Part shown: positions 14,101 through 26,100 of the stretch, one piece after another
How positions within the stretch are numbered: the first letter of the stretch is position 1
How the letters are laid out: every line of letters starts with the position of its first letter
The notes under the pieces: generated by a model
The model's database searches: none
Told to the model about the DNA's origin: nothing
Seen by the model: the letters and a program-made list of their open reading frames with translations, nothing else
Position numbers and translations under genes: made by a program
Source: Prostheceraeus crozeri
Lineage: Eukaryota > Platyhelminthes > Polycladida > Euryleptidae
DNA: 64,000 bases
NCBI GenBank assembly: GCA_907163375.1
Contig: CAJQUW010008736.1
Coordinates: 1 to 64,000 of the forward strand
Reading direction: 5' to 3'

Positions 14101-17100
14101 TACCCTTGATAAAGAATGCCGAAATATTGGGTAGTACAAAAATTTCTTTTGATTTCTGAGAGGGTTAGTGACAATTGGAAATGTTATATTACACCAGCAA
14201 TGGCGTCACTACAACTTGCGAGTTGCGACAGAAGCACACCTGAAAAAAGTTAGACCTAATGCATGTACATCATAGCTTGAACACGAGGAGCCATTTTGAT
14301 GCCAAATACCTTATATTGACTAATGTGACATCCTCGTGTGTACACTTCTCAGTTGGGTTCTGTCCAAATCAATAGAATGAAAAGCAGCCGCTGGTGTGAT
14401 CTATAGCAATAAGATAAAATGATGCAACTCTTTGAACATAAATTATTGAATTTGGTTATTTCTCACGAACTTGCATTATGAACAGAAATTTCAGCACAAT
14501 GAATTATAATAATCATTCGCTTGATCTAAAATAATGTAGATCGATATTATTTACTGGTTGTGCGTTCTTGTGTTACTTCTTTTTGCCACTTACTCGTATA
14601 ATTGTTAAAATCGATTTACATTAAAGTTTACTGTGTTCAGTGATTGGCTATCTATAACCAAAAGTATATTTAGCGAACGATTCGTAGCACATGACAAAAA
14701 TCAAGCTCAAATACACAAAAATGATGAAGAAAAGATTTGCCATGAAGAAAATCAACCGTGTACCTATGCAATATATGTTAATTGTCATCCGTCGTTAGTA
14801 TTCATAACGAACTGCGCGGGCCAGGCGGAACATGAGGCCTATTTACAAGTCTGGTTGTGGTCAGGAATCATTATTTCATTCTGACAGTGTGTTATAGTGT
14901 AATTAAATTGTCTTAAATACCGTATTGTAACAGCCAACTACAGTGTCACTCGAAACATAAAAGAAAAATGATAGAGATCCTGATCATTCGAAACTAAACG
15001 ATGAAAAATACTGACCTGGAGGCATCATTACTTTGTAAACAACGTAAGGAACTTAATCCATCTTCAATCACTTCAAAACTGGTACGAAGGTGCATTCAGA
15101 TCCCTTGAGGAGTCCTCTCTGCTATAACAAAATCAAGGAAATGAATAAAATTGGAATATAATCGCATGAACATGATTCTTGACAGATATATCTTAGATTA
15201 TCACCTTAACTAAATATATAGATGGTGCATGCAATTTTTGGTGTATTCATGAATTTTTATACTTTGATCGACGGTTCAAAAAAACCAAATGAAATATTTC
15301 GACATATTGATATGATAGAAATTAAGGATGCCAACAAGCTGTTGAGGCAACAACTTCTGTATGGAAGAAGTTTTGCAATTTTATTACAGCAATAAAAGCC
15401 ATCAATGACAATGGATGCATCGCAAGACTCCAGTTCCGTGGCCCTGTCTTGAAGCATTCAGAGTGATCTGATAAAACCCAACGTTCGTGTTTTTTGCATA
15501 GTTGAATCCCTACCAAGGTCATTTAGAATTATAATGAAAGGAAATTTATTTGTTTTCAGTGATGGATGATGCAATGCTTAATTGCTTAGATTCATCAAGT
15601 AGCTTCCAGTTTTGTGCGAAATGGATTTGTGTCCTAGGTTATTTTTATTCCAGTGGTATTTACACTCAATTGGTATGATTTATTTATCTAGCTGTTACGT
15701 CGTATAAAGGAATATGATGAAATGCCATTCTATATCATAGACGACTAATTGCTGTACTTTACAAAGTTGAAGTTATTACCAAACGAAATAAACATTGTTA
15801 AGGTTAGGTACAGGGCAAAAATGAATAATTTGCATAGTGCTTTATGATTGCGAAAGCAAACGATTGTTAGTGAGAGTCGGATTCTGGTAGAATGTCGCAT
15901 GCCTGCTCAAGGCGACTGAAGCAAAAGAGATCGTGAACAACCCACCGTAGGATAGAGAACTGCGTGCAGATAATAAATTGAGATGCTACTAATCCACTAC
16001 TAATGACACATAATCCATCTCCCATTTTCTTTTTAGAGATAGTTATTCTTGCACTCAATATTAAACGCGTGATGGACAAAGTAGTCTATCTATGTTTAAA
16101 TCACTTCCACAATATGTGAAATTTTGTTGCTTGAATGAATTGTCATGAACTGAAATAAAGCCTATGATGACACAAACAGCTTCTCTTTTGGGAATGAATG
16201 GCCTAGTTTATAATGACGAATATGTGCTATTTGAATCTGTTAAAAAGTAGCATAATATATAATGCAACAAAAAAAACTTTACCATTCCCAAAAGAGAAAT
16301 AATAGCATTGGCAGGTCGAGCTCTCTTCATTAAATGAACACATTTTAATGTCAGCTGTCATCCTGAATTACCGATCGATGAGCAACCTACACTGTTCGGA
16401 TGTATATCAATAAGGTAATGAAAATTCAATGTTGATATCAAATGCTATCTCCAATGGCTTTAGTATTCAATGGCCCAAGTAATGAGACCAATATTGCAAT
16501 TTTTCATAGCAAGATTCTCAGTTACCAAGCGCCGATGTAAAATTGTAGAGTTTATACTATTGCCGAGAGAGGAGCATTATATACGAAATTATAAAAGATA
16601 TTCCATGTGATTGTTATAAATAAGAAAATGGAGTGTCGGTATTTATGAAGAGCAATGACGAGAATTTATACTGAGTCAGATTCTAAATCAATCATACTTG
16701 AAGCTGAATTATGATTGATTAAGCTCATGCATTTCACGGTATGTCCAAATAATGAAACCATTTAGTGCTTAAATGAAAACTTAAAATCAATCAGTTTAAT
16801 TTATCCAATAACTGTGAGGTACAATCATTTTGAAAACATTGAATTGATTAGAACTGGATATATTAAAATAGGTAAAGCCTTGCTGCTATTAAACATGCAG
16901 ATCTAATTTCAAAAGTTTGGAGCTATGATCACAACATGAGGAATACAATAATGGTTGAATACAAAAGACTGCACAAGCAAGATGAATATTATAGGAAGGC
17001 AAATTAAATGACATGTTTCATTAAAAATATTAGACATCGGTAATCATCACATTTACTTCAAGTATCTTTGTTATTGATCGGGGGATGTAAAATTTCAATG

Positions 17101-20100
17101 ATCATAACGTCTCGAAATTTCAGGTTAACGATTCCAAGAATGAGATCAAGATTCAGATTAATTAAGATGTTTTAATGATGTCTTTATATATATTTATGAT
17201 GTTCACATACTGTTTATTTTAAATTTCTTCACACTGTACGAAATGCTATGTGGATCATTTTGGGCGATGTATGTGTCCTATTATTCACGTGTGTAATTTG
17301 CGTTCACTACAGCCAATATATAATTGCTGGCATTTGTTGCATATAATTTTAAAAATTGCAAGTTCTAAATGACAAATTGTTTTGTAAGGATCCTTGATAA
17401 TTTGCATATTAAAAAATATAAATGTAGTTTGTTTTGGTTTCAAGTTGCAAAATCTTGACTTGAATGTTGCTTTGTGTAGTTTTAGCTTGTTCATTTGTAC
17501 TTCTAATGAATGGATTTCATCAGATTTGTATGTTTTGTAGCAGCAAAGTTTATAGATGTACTTATCTATACCTAACAATTTTTTTATACAAGGCTAGACT
17601 TTGGAAACAATCAAAACTAATCAAAACTATTTCTTTTTGTATATCAAGAATCAGCTATTAACGGCTGGTGCATCATATTTCAGTTCAAGATCTTGCAACT
17701 TGCAAACTAAACAAAATATATGAGTTTAGAAAAGATGAAAAAATGCCAAAATTATTGTTTTCATTTATGATTATGTAATTTATTATAATCATTATTGTGT
17801 TTTATTGTTTTTCTGTTTTAGATGATTTCAATAGTGCGACATATACCATCTTCAGACCGCCACCTAACACTTTATCGAGTTTGGTAAGTTTGCGTTATTG
17901 AGGATTAATTGCTTGTACCTACTGAATTGCATGAGACAAGCAAGAACAATCTGACCATGTGAATCTGACAGTGCTTTTATAGGACATGTCAAGGAGCATG
18001 TGCGAGCAAACCTTAGCCTGATATTTCATCCAAGGTCTAAAATATACCGGTAAATTGTATAATATAAAATCAATTTTAGTGAACTAGCTCTAAAATCTTG
18101 ATCTCAAATGTATTATTGTCATTGAATTGAATTAGTCTTGAACTTTTTGGTGACTTTTAATATATCTTATACACGTTAGTTGGAACATATTTCCATAAAA
18201 ATTATAGTAATGTTGAGAATTAGCGGGCTATCATATTTAAAATGGGAAGAGCTCAAGTCAAGCACGAAGTATGCAATTTATGAGCCTGTATTCGCCGACT
18301 ATTGTTACTAATTACGACATGCTCCTACCGTCATACTTAGTTGGTCTCACAGAGATAAATTGCCTTGTCCGCGTGTTTCGGTCTAGAGATGACATTAATC
18401 AGCACTGATGGTTGCGGCCAAAACTAGTCTCGAGGGACAAGAAGATCAATTTTCCATTGTACGCAATACAAATTCAAGCCTGAATTCTGATGAACCAGAA
18501 GATTGACATCATATTAAACCGACACTGTCAGTAAATTTAGATCGTGAAGAGTCGAACGGTGTGAATAATATTTCCATTTGACGAATTTATCAGGGAGAAA
18601 AATTGAGTTAAAGATATGTACTGTTTACTTGACAGGCCTGCCTGCAATCTGACCGTTGAAGTTCGCGTGTTCTGTGATAAGAGCTGCTTCCGCAATGCGC
18701 GCGCTTGTCTAATCACACAAACCAAAGAAAGACGAATATCTATGTCATTTTCTACCACTTGCTACCATTGCAAACAATGGCTGGGATAGGATTATGTCCG
18801 CTCCAGCCTAGACGGTATCTATCTAGACGAATAATCTATCTCGGTGGTTGATCTTGATAATGATCGTCGGTGCTTGTCGAGAATACAATTGAAATTATTG
18901 ATCAATTTCGTGTCACACGAGCGTGGGCAGCTTGGATTAGAAGTGAGATGGGCACTACTGAGGTGCTCCATCTCCGCTATGTGATAGTTATCGCACTCTA
19001 GGATTCGTCGAGACCGAAGGTCGAGAGGAAGCTCAGAGTGCGATAACTGCCTTAATGCTTGGCAGCGCGGCGGAGACAAATTGCACGGTTTCAGCACGCT
19101 GTCATACTTTGATGCTTTAATTAACCAATTAGAAAATTATTTGCAGATAGCGCTTCAATCTATTCATCTTATCATTTCTGTCCTTCAACAGGAAAAAGAA
19201 CTATCCGATAGAGCGATAAGTTAGCGTCTTCATAGCGTATTCTTTCATGAAATGACGCTATGTCACTTAGACTGAGTGTCACAGCACAACGTTTTGGCCA
19301 ATTTTGGTAGATAATTGCCATTGAAAGATAATCCGATTTCTATGGCTTGTCGAATGTTTCCACAGAATTAGACAGGTCGTCTCTTCTTCCGTTTGACTAG
19401 AAGGGAAACACTGGAACATATAACGTAAATGAAATGGCACAATCTGCTGACATAATACCATAGCAATCGAACAATGAGTATCCAGTTCAACATTAAACAC
19501 GCCAAATTGTGCACAGTTTCAGTGACTGTTATCAACCGGATCACACAGCAAAGAGACAGACGATGTCAAGTTCTACAGAGAAGTTTGTGAACGTTTTTTT
19601 AATGCGCCTGCTAACATTTTTTAAAATGATCGGAAGGGCCAACATTATCGAGAAAACTTATGCGCAATGATCTGAATTCTTCGATTCTGAAGGAGTCGTG
19701 GCGATCGGAGCATTTTGAAGGAATTCAGAGCAATCCGCAAGCGACGCACGACTATTTTTCCTATCTCTGTAAGGTATTAAAAATTTCTTTTTGCCCACTT
19801 ATTAAGTTCCTGCATGTGCCATCTTCTTGCAAAGTGACACGTTTAAACAATCTAATTCTGTGAATGTTTCATTATAGAAATCTCAAGGTGAGCGCTATCT
19901 TAGCGTCATCACAGCGTTGTTCATCGAAATATTTGTCAAGTGTTTCAGAATAACTCCATACTTAACCATTGTAAATATCAATTGCTCTATTTCTATGTTC
20001 TGAAATAGGCGTCTGCATACAACCACAGTGCGATAAGAAAATTTCACAGCCATGTAGCGATAAATTCTTCGATAATATTTATTGCATGATGAGAGTCATT

Positions 20101-23100
20101 TATCGTCCGTCGAGCAATAATAATCAGTTATCGTCTATGTGTCTTTCGGTTATAATTTGTGAATTGCTTATACCTGCTCAGTCTTACACGCATGCCTGCA
20201 AGACAAAGAATAGTCAATGTATTTCATGAAAAGTAATTTATAATATGTCCAAAAATCAGGTGATGTGCTTTCATATTGAATACAAGCTTTGTTTCCTTGA
20301 AAGGCATTCACGCCCACTACCTCTCCAAAATTTTGAGCGACAACATATTTTCCACAATTATCCATTGTCATTCTTCTCGGTACCTAGGCAACGGGGCTCG
20401 CATGATTTTAACAGCAATTGTAATTGAGAAGTAATAATTGCTAGCGGTACTTCATGAGAACTTTGTGTATTGAGTCGGTAATTTTATTAATAACGGTTCC
20501 AATAGACACCGGAATCAACTATGATGGCTCCATGGAACAATGCTGCACACCTCATTGTTGAACACATCCTTACCAGAATACGTCAATTAATAATTCTGTT
20601 AACTGTTTGCTCCATTGATGCAAAATCATTTGGCTTTCAGGTTCTTGAGGGATTTTATTGATGAATGACAATGATTGTTGTAATTGAGATGATGTGAATG
20701 ATACATAGAACCGTTACCAATGATGCATTTTAATCTACTACCATGACAACCGGACAGTCGTCAATTAGTTGTATATCAGTTATGTGACATTCTGAAAATG
20801 TCTGTCAAATTTGCGTATTTCAAAAAGTGATGTGTGGTCATAACAACCGCTAGCGATCTGTTGCGGATAAATTCCAACGTTTGGCGTTCGGTTGCCATAC
20901 AGGCATATTAATCAGGAAATCTTCGTACATGATGTTGTTAATAAGGCTTGTAAAAGTCAATTGTATACTCGAGTTACTGATACATAAATATTTTCTGTTC
21001 ATGCTCATTCGCCCTTCTCTTTTGAACCGTTTAAAGACCTCATCAGATTTGTAAGGGTAGTGACTAAAATAGTCCCACAAGAATCAGAGAAAAATTGCAT
21101 ACTATTCATCTATGAAATATCAATCTATACATATCAGATTGTCATGTTTGGTTGCTTACAATAATTGTTGCAGTTGTTATAGTCAATGCTTCATTGTTGC
21201 TTTGAGGTGTAAAATTTGCTGCCCTATTCACAACATGTATTGTTGAAGTAGCCATTTACTTGATGACATAATTAGTCATATAGGCTATAATAATATGCAT
21301 TGTCAACAATGCATTTTAGCATAAAGTGCAGCTAAACCCTATCTAAGCGAGGAAACAGGGTGAGGTTCGGTTCCCTTTCGCATTTTTGTACTAAAAAAGA
21401 ATTTTGTTTCAATTTGGAAGTATATTGTTCCACTTGATTGATGAATATTAGAGGCTTGACAGCCAGGTGGTTGAATCATCTCATCCGACTGGCAGCACGA
21501 GTTTTTTCAGGGAAACGAGGCGGAAAATTGGACTTTCGGAGAATGCAGTGCAACCTATCCAAGGCTGCTACGAATCTGCGCGTCTGTCGAGTTCTACCCG
21601 GTTTCTCTTCTTATCAGTCAGGATAAAAGAAGTACACAAGTAGATCCAACTGGTGGGAATTGAAAATTTTGATAAAACCTCTCACTATGGCCGATGTGTC
21701 TGACTAAAATACCTCTTTTTAGTTAATGATGCCTCACTCTGGAGGAATGAAATATTTGTTCTTACCTCTGATTAAGTGCAAAAATGTGTTAGGAACTAAA
21801 TCGGACACTTCAATAAGTCCCCCACAAATAGAGGAAATTTTCATGGCTCCCTCTGCGACTCGTGCCTCATGAAAAGCTTTAAGCGGGAAACAACAACAAG
21901 TCATTAGTCATAATTTTTAGCATGGAATATCTTCAGGTCATTTTTTATCCTACATGTGTTTATGCCGCCGATCGGTGATGTACACTGTAGGCTAAAATTT
22001 ACTCAAGATGCTGTGTTTGACGACAAAAAATAGCGATTTGATTAATCTAGTTTAGCTTATTGAACAATGGTATGTACATGAACTGAATGACCTATAAAGA
22101 TGGTTATGCAATTGCCCTAGTGCTTCTCACTTAATCACAGAAAACACAGACAAATGTCGTTTTACCGAAAGCCTCATTCAGCTTCCAATTGGATCTATAT
22201 GTGTTTTCTATGATCTTTTCTGATAAGATCAGAGGCACCGAGTAGACCTCGACAAATGTGCACTTTCGCAGTAGGCACAGGGTGTGTGTACATCATTCTG
22301 TAAAAGTCTCTTTTTCGGTACCGCGATGGAGACCCGACCATACGTTGAAGGGTCTTGGGTTGGAGCCGCCCAGAGGCGTGGTAGCTGCACCACGGTTACG
22401 AAACCCTGAAGTATATGATGTAGGTCTGTGACCGTCCGAATCTGCATATCTAATGTCAGATTGATTAAGCTGCTAAATTATTACAGCATCAGTAAACAAA
22501 ATTGAAATGATGGGAAAAGTGACCAATATGCATGTATTTGTACAATGTAGGCTATGTAATTGAAACGTATTAGTTTACTTCTCATGGATATAAGAGACAA
22601 TTACACGATGATTAGAGTAAAGATCGTATGAATCATTACGCAAGCATATTAGTTAATAGAATGCCTGATTATAAATTCACATTGCTAATGGAATTCACAT
22701 GTTGATGGTTGACATAATAAACATCATTATTTGCACATTAATAATTCGAAGTTAAGTTGACTCGATTAAATTGAATCAATTGTGCTATTTTTCGGAAGAA
22801 ATTTATAATAGGGTTAGAAATGCAATCAAAAGATTTCACTGACACTCATTACTTCTGAAACTCTCATTCTTCCATTCACCATACTCTTTGTACTTTACTT
22901 ATTTGTACGTATTCGTTTTATTGCAATCCAAAATTTATGAGGTGCATGGAAATAATAGGAGAGTGTTTTTAGTTTAATTTGATCGTGAATAATAAATGAA
23001 GACCTCAAACGGTTGAATAATAATTACTAAGTCTCAGCCATCATTCAATTTCCCGAATAAGACTTCCTTATTCCATTAGCAACCCTTGGCATTGTGAAGA

Positions 23101-26100
23101 GTTTGAATGGTGGCTCGGATTTGCATTGATAAACCTGACGTGCGCTTGCATTTTGCTTTCAGAATATCACCGAAGCTGGAAGAGAGATAATGCAACATTA
23201 TGCTATACCGGAGGAGTTAAAGTAAGTCGTCACCATAAACTCTTAGGATGCAATTTGTTCTCAGTCAAGCCACTCTTCTCAATTAGTTATCTCATCCTTA
23301 AGTTACCGTCGCTAACCCTTCTTTTTCATTCTTCATCGTTTCGCTTTGAGTGTTGGTGATTGTCACTAGTTAGGTAAGACTATTTACTTACCTTGACATG
23401 CATTATTTAGTTTGACCGCGACTGTGACTTAATCCAGACTGTATGTGAAAGTGGAAAATATCCCACGATCTCTAAGGCTCTCTCTTCTTGGCAGGAAAAT
23501 TCAACTGGATTTGACAGACTATCTCAGCAGACCGAAACGTGATCCAAATAAGAAGTCGGCTTTGCCTAGCATCGATGGTAAGTTGAAAATTGTTTCAATG
23601 CACTGTCAAGGTCCCTATTTAGAGTATGAAAGGGTACCAATAGGCTAATGACGGTCCGAAATTTATGGATAAATTTTCATGAATGCATTTTCTCTATCAA
23701 TGATTCAGAAAACTCATAGCAGGAAAGATTGCAACACAAAAATAACTAATAGTGAAGTTAAATGTAAAGATACATTTCTAAAAATATCAGTTTCGCATGT
23801 AACCTGAATAAGACTCGTTTCTATATGGTGCAAAAAATGAACATTGGAAATAACAAATCCGTAGTCAAGATAGGTCCGGATTGGAAGCAAAGTAAGAACA
23901 ATTGGTCCGAGGCATTTATAGGTAGCGCTATCTATAAGTGTTACCCCCTCCTTGTGTATGTATATACTTCACAGATACCAAAATGCTTCCTTTCAAAACT
24001 GAAGGAATCCAGGGTAAAAATTGATCAGGGCTAAGACTATAGGGATAATATGGATAATTATTTAAAGGACAGGAAAATCCTCGAAAAATCCAAAAGTTCC
24101 TACATTGAAACTTTTAGTTACAAACATTCTGCAAGAAAATATCCGGGCATCAATTAGCAATCACATCTGTAAAATCTGGGGGAAATGGCACAGAGATTGA
24201 CCGGGATAAGGAACATTATTGAAACTGAGTAAAAACAGACTTTTAACGAAATTTATCAATTCTATAGGGATTGATCTCTAACAAGATTTATCATATTCTA
24301 CAGGGTGTCTAGAATTTTATGGCGAAATCAAATTGTCTACATTTCATAAAATAACACTTTATATGAACATTCACGAATTCCTCCTACTTTTTGTATGAGG
24401 GGATTTACTTTTCTTATTTCAGTGTTGTGGTTGCGACTGATTACATTCAATTTTTTTATATAGAAAACAAGACTATATATACAATGATGGTAATATTAAA
24501 TATTTAAATTCCGGCATTAATATCTTTTCTGTTTCGTGTAAACCATGGATAGCTAAAAATTTCTAGCTTTCCATGGTGTAAATACACGAAACAGAACTCA
24601 AAGAACATAGTAAACAACAGCGAACCGAATTATTGGTTGAAATCACAAAAGCCAAGTGCTTTATTTTTAGTCACCATATCATCAATTGAATGAATCATAA
24701 AGACGAGAATTCATCAATCTTGTCACTATCATTTCTGTATTTGCTATGATTGCTTCAAGCTTCTTAACTCAAAGTTTCCTGAACGTGTGATTTCGTGGGG
24801 AGGTGAATTTGTATGGCCTGCGTATTCACCTGATCTTTTATCGATCGATTTTGCTTTGTGCGGTTTTCTCAATGGCAGAATACACGGTCGTCGAAACTTA
24901 GGTGATACACAGATTCTCAAAGATTCCATCACGGCCGCTGTGAGAGAAATTCCTCAAGACTTCTACAGGTTGGCTGTCGAATCAATCAGCAAAAGACGCC
25001 ATTTGTGTCTTCAATAGGATGGAGATGTGTTTGACGCATACATTTCTTGATCAGCGCATCCATTTTCTTGAATTTGAATTGCTTATGATGAAAAAAAATT
25101 TTTTTCAGTTAAGATAAATAGTTTTCGTTATCATAAAAACTCTATAGTTTTAAAAATGCAGTCTGTTTTTATTGTAGAATGAAAAACATTGATCATAATC
25201 AGTCACAACCAAAGAAATTGAAGTAAGAAAAGTTAATCCCCTCATTCAAAAATAGGAGGAATTCGAAAATGTTAATATAAAGTGTTTTTTAGTGAATTAT
25301 AGATAATTAAATTTTGCCATAAAATTCTGGACACCCTGTAGAATATGATAAATCTTTATATTTCGCTTAAAGTTTCTTTTAACTCAAATACAATCTCTGC
25401 AAGTCCCTTTAAAGCTACAGACGCTTTCGTGCATTCAGAACAGACCATATAGTAAAACATTCGGAGCAATGGAAAAAGCGAACCCCATATTTTGACTCTC
25501 CGGACCTATAGATATAATACAGATATATAGATATAGATATAAAGATGGATTGAATCCGCTAGATAAAGATAAACATCGATTGAGAAAATATATACAGGAA
25601 AGCAAATATACGGTGAACGGGAGGCTATTTTTAGTAGTTGTGAGAGAAATGCAGCTCCTTTATGCTTCAGTCGAATTCTTTTTGTAAATTAAGCTAAAAC
25701 TATTCTCCTCTCTACGTTTCCTACGAACATCTGAAATTACTACGTAGGCACCTTTGGTGGCCGTCAGCCTCTTGGTGCACCACTGTCAATAACCGTGCGA
25801 GTCATGCTTCTTGTTTTTCGGGGTTTTTTGGTCATTCTATTTAGAATTTTAGGACGATAGTGAGCATCTACCCTCAATATCTTTTCAAAATAACAGACAT
25901 CGATATCTAGATCTCATTGATTCAGTGATGGAATTTCAGATACATGCAAAATTGTACATGCATAATAGATAGTCGATATTTTTGAGTCCATGATTCTAGT
26001 CCGGCAGCCAGAACGAGTTTCTGCAGGGAACGAGGCCGAAATTGAGACTTTCACAGATTGATGTACACCCCATGCCTACTACGAGTCGGCACGTCTGCCG

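Larger units (their letters stand above)
8118..17821 (+). other. Intron 1, about 9.7 kb
   Basis: Contains the CAGA microsatellite (8573-8612), the foldback element at 9131-9441, the TA-flanked MITE at 10159-10625 and a 16-bp inverted repeat at 16181-16298. From about 10.6 to 17.8 kb it is otherwise featureless AT-rich DNA. Confidence 0.7.
18981..20125 (+). mobile_element. YR-A element copy 1, internally deleted, no recombinase gene
   Basis: This is the reverse complement of parts of the YR-A element at 53025-56888. Similarity starts abruptly at GTGATAGTTATCGCAC (18981), which marks the element end. It continues through the terminal hairpin, a block with CAGCGCGGCGGAGAC and TTTCAGCACGCTGTCAT, and two copies of the 13-nt subterminal palindrome (19212-19225, 19892-19905). 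It then runs on to ATCGTCCGTCGAGCAATAAT (about 20105-20125). The recombinase gene is absent, so this copy could move only in trans. A 502-bp MITE is inserted at 19361. The far end is not sharply defined. Confidence 0.75.
17884..23162 (+). other. Intron 2, about 5.3 kb
   Basis: Hosts the deleted YR-A copy with its nested MITE (18981-20125) and the older foldback copy (21484-22325). The remainder is AT-rich without features. Confidence 0.7.
24301..25338 (+). mobile_element. Mariner-like element, internally deleted, TA duplication
   Basis: Ends CAGGGTGTCTAGAATTTTAT and the inverse of CAGGGTGTCCAGAATTTTAT are flanked by TA on both sides. Inverted similarity runs for more than 120 bases inside each end. 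The whole is 1,038 bases, shorter than a complete mariner, and only the last part of a transposase remains. Flanking DNA is also inverted for about 18 bases outside the TA (GATTTATCATATTC), so the target itself was palindromic or another palindromic element. Confidence 0.85.

Noticed and set aside
18819-19097. 92-codon minus-strand frame
   Set aside because: It crosses the border and hairpin of YR-A copy 1 and has no homologous open frame in copy 2.
22320-22440. tRNA-like GC-rich patch
   Set aside because: No consistent cloverleaf; it lies at the worn right end of a foldback element.
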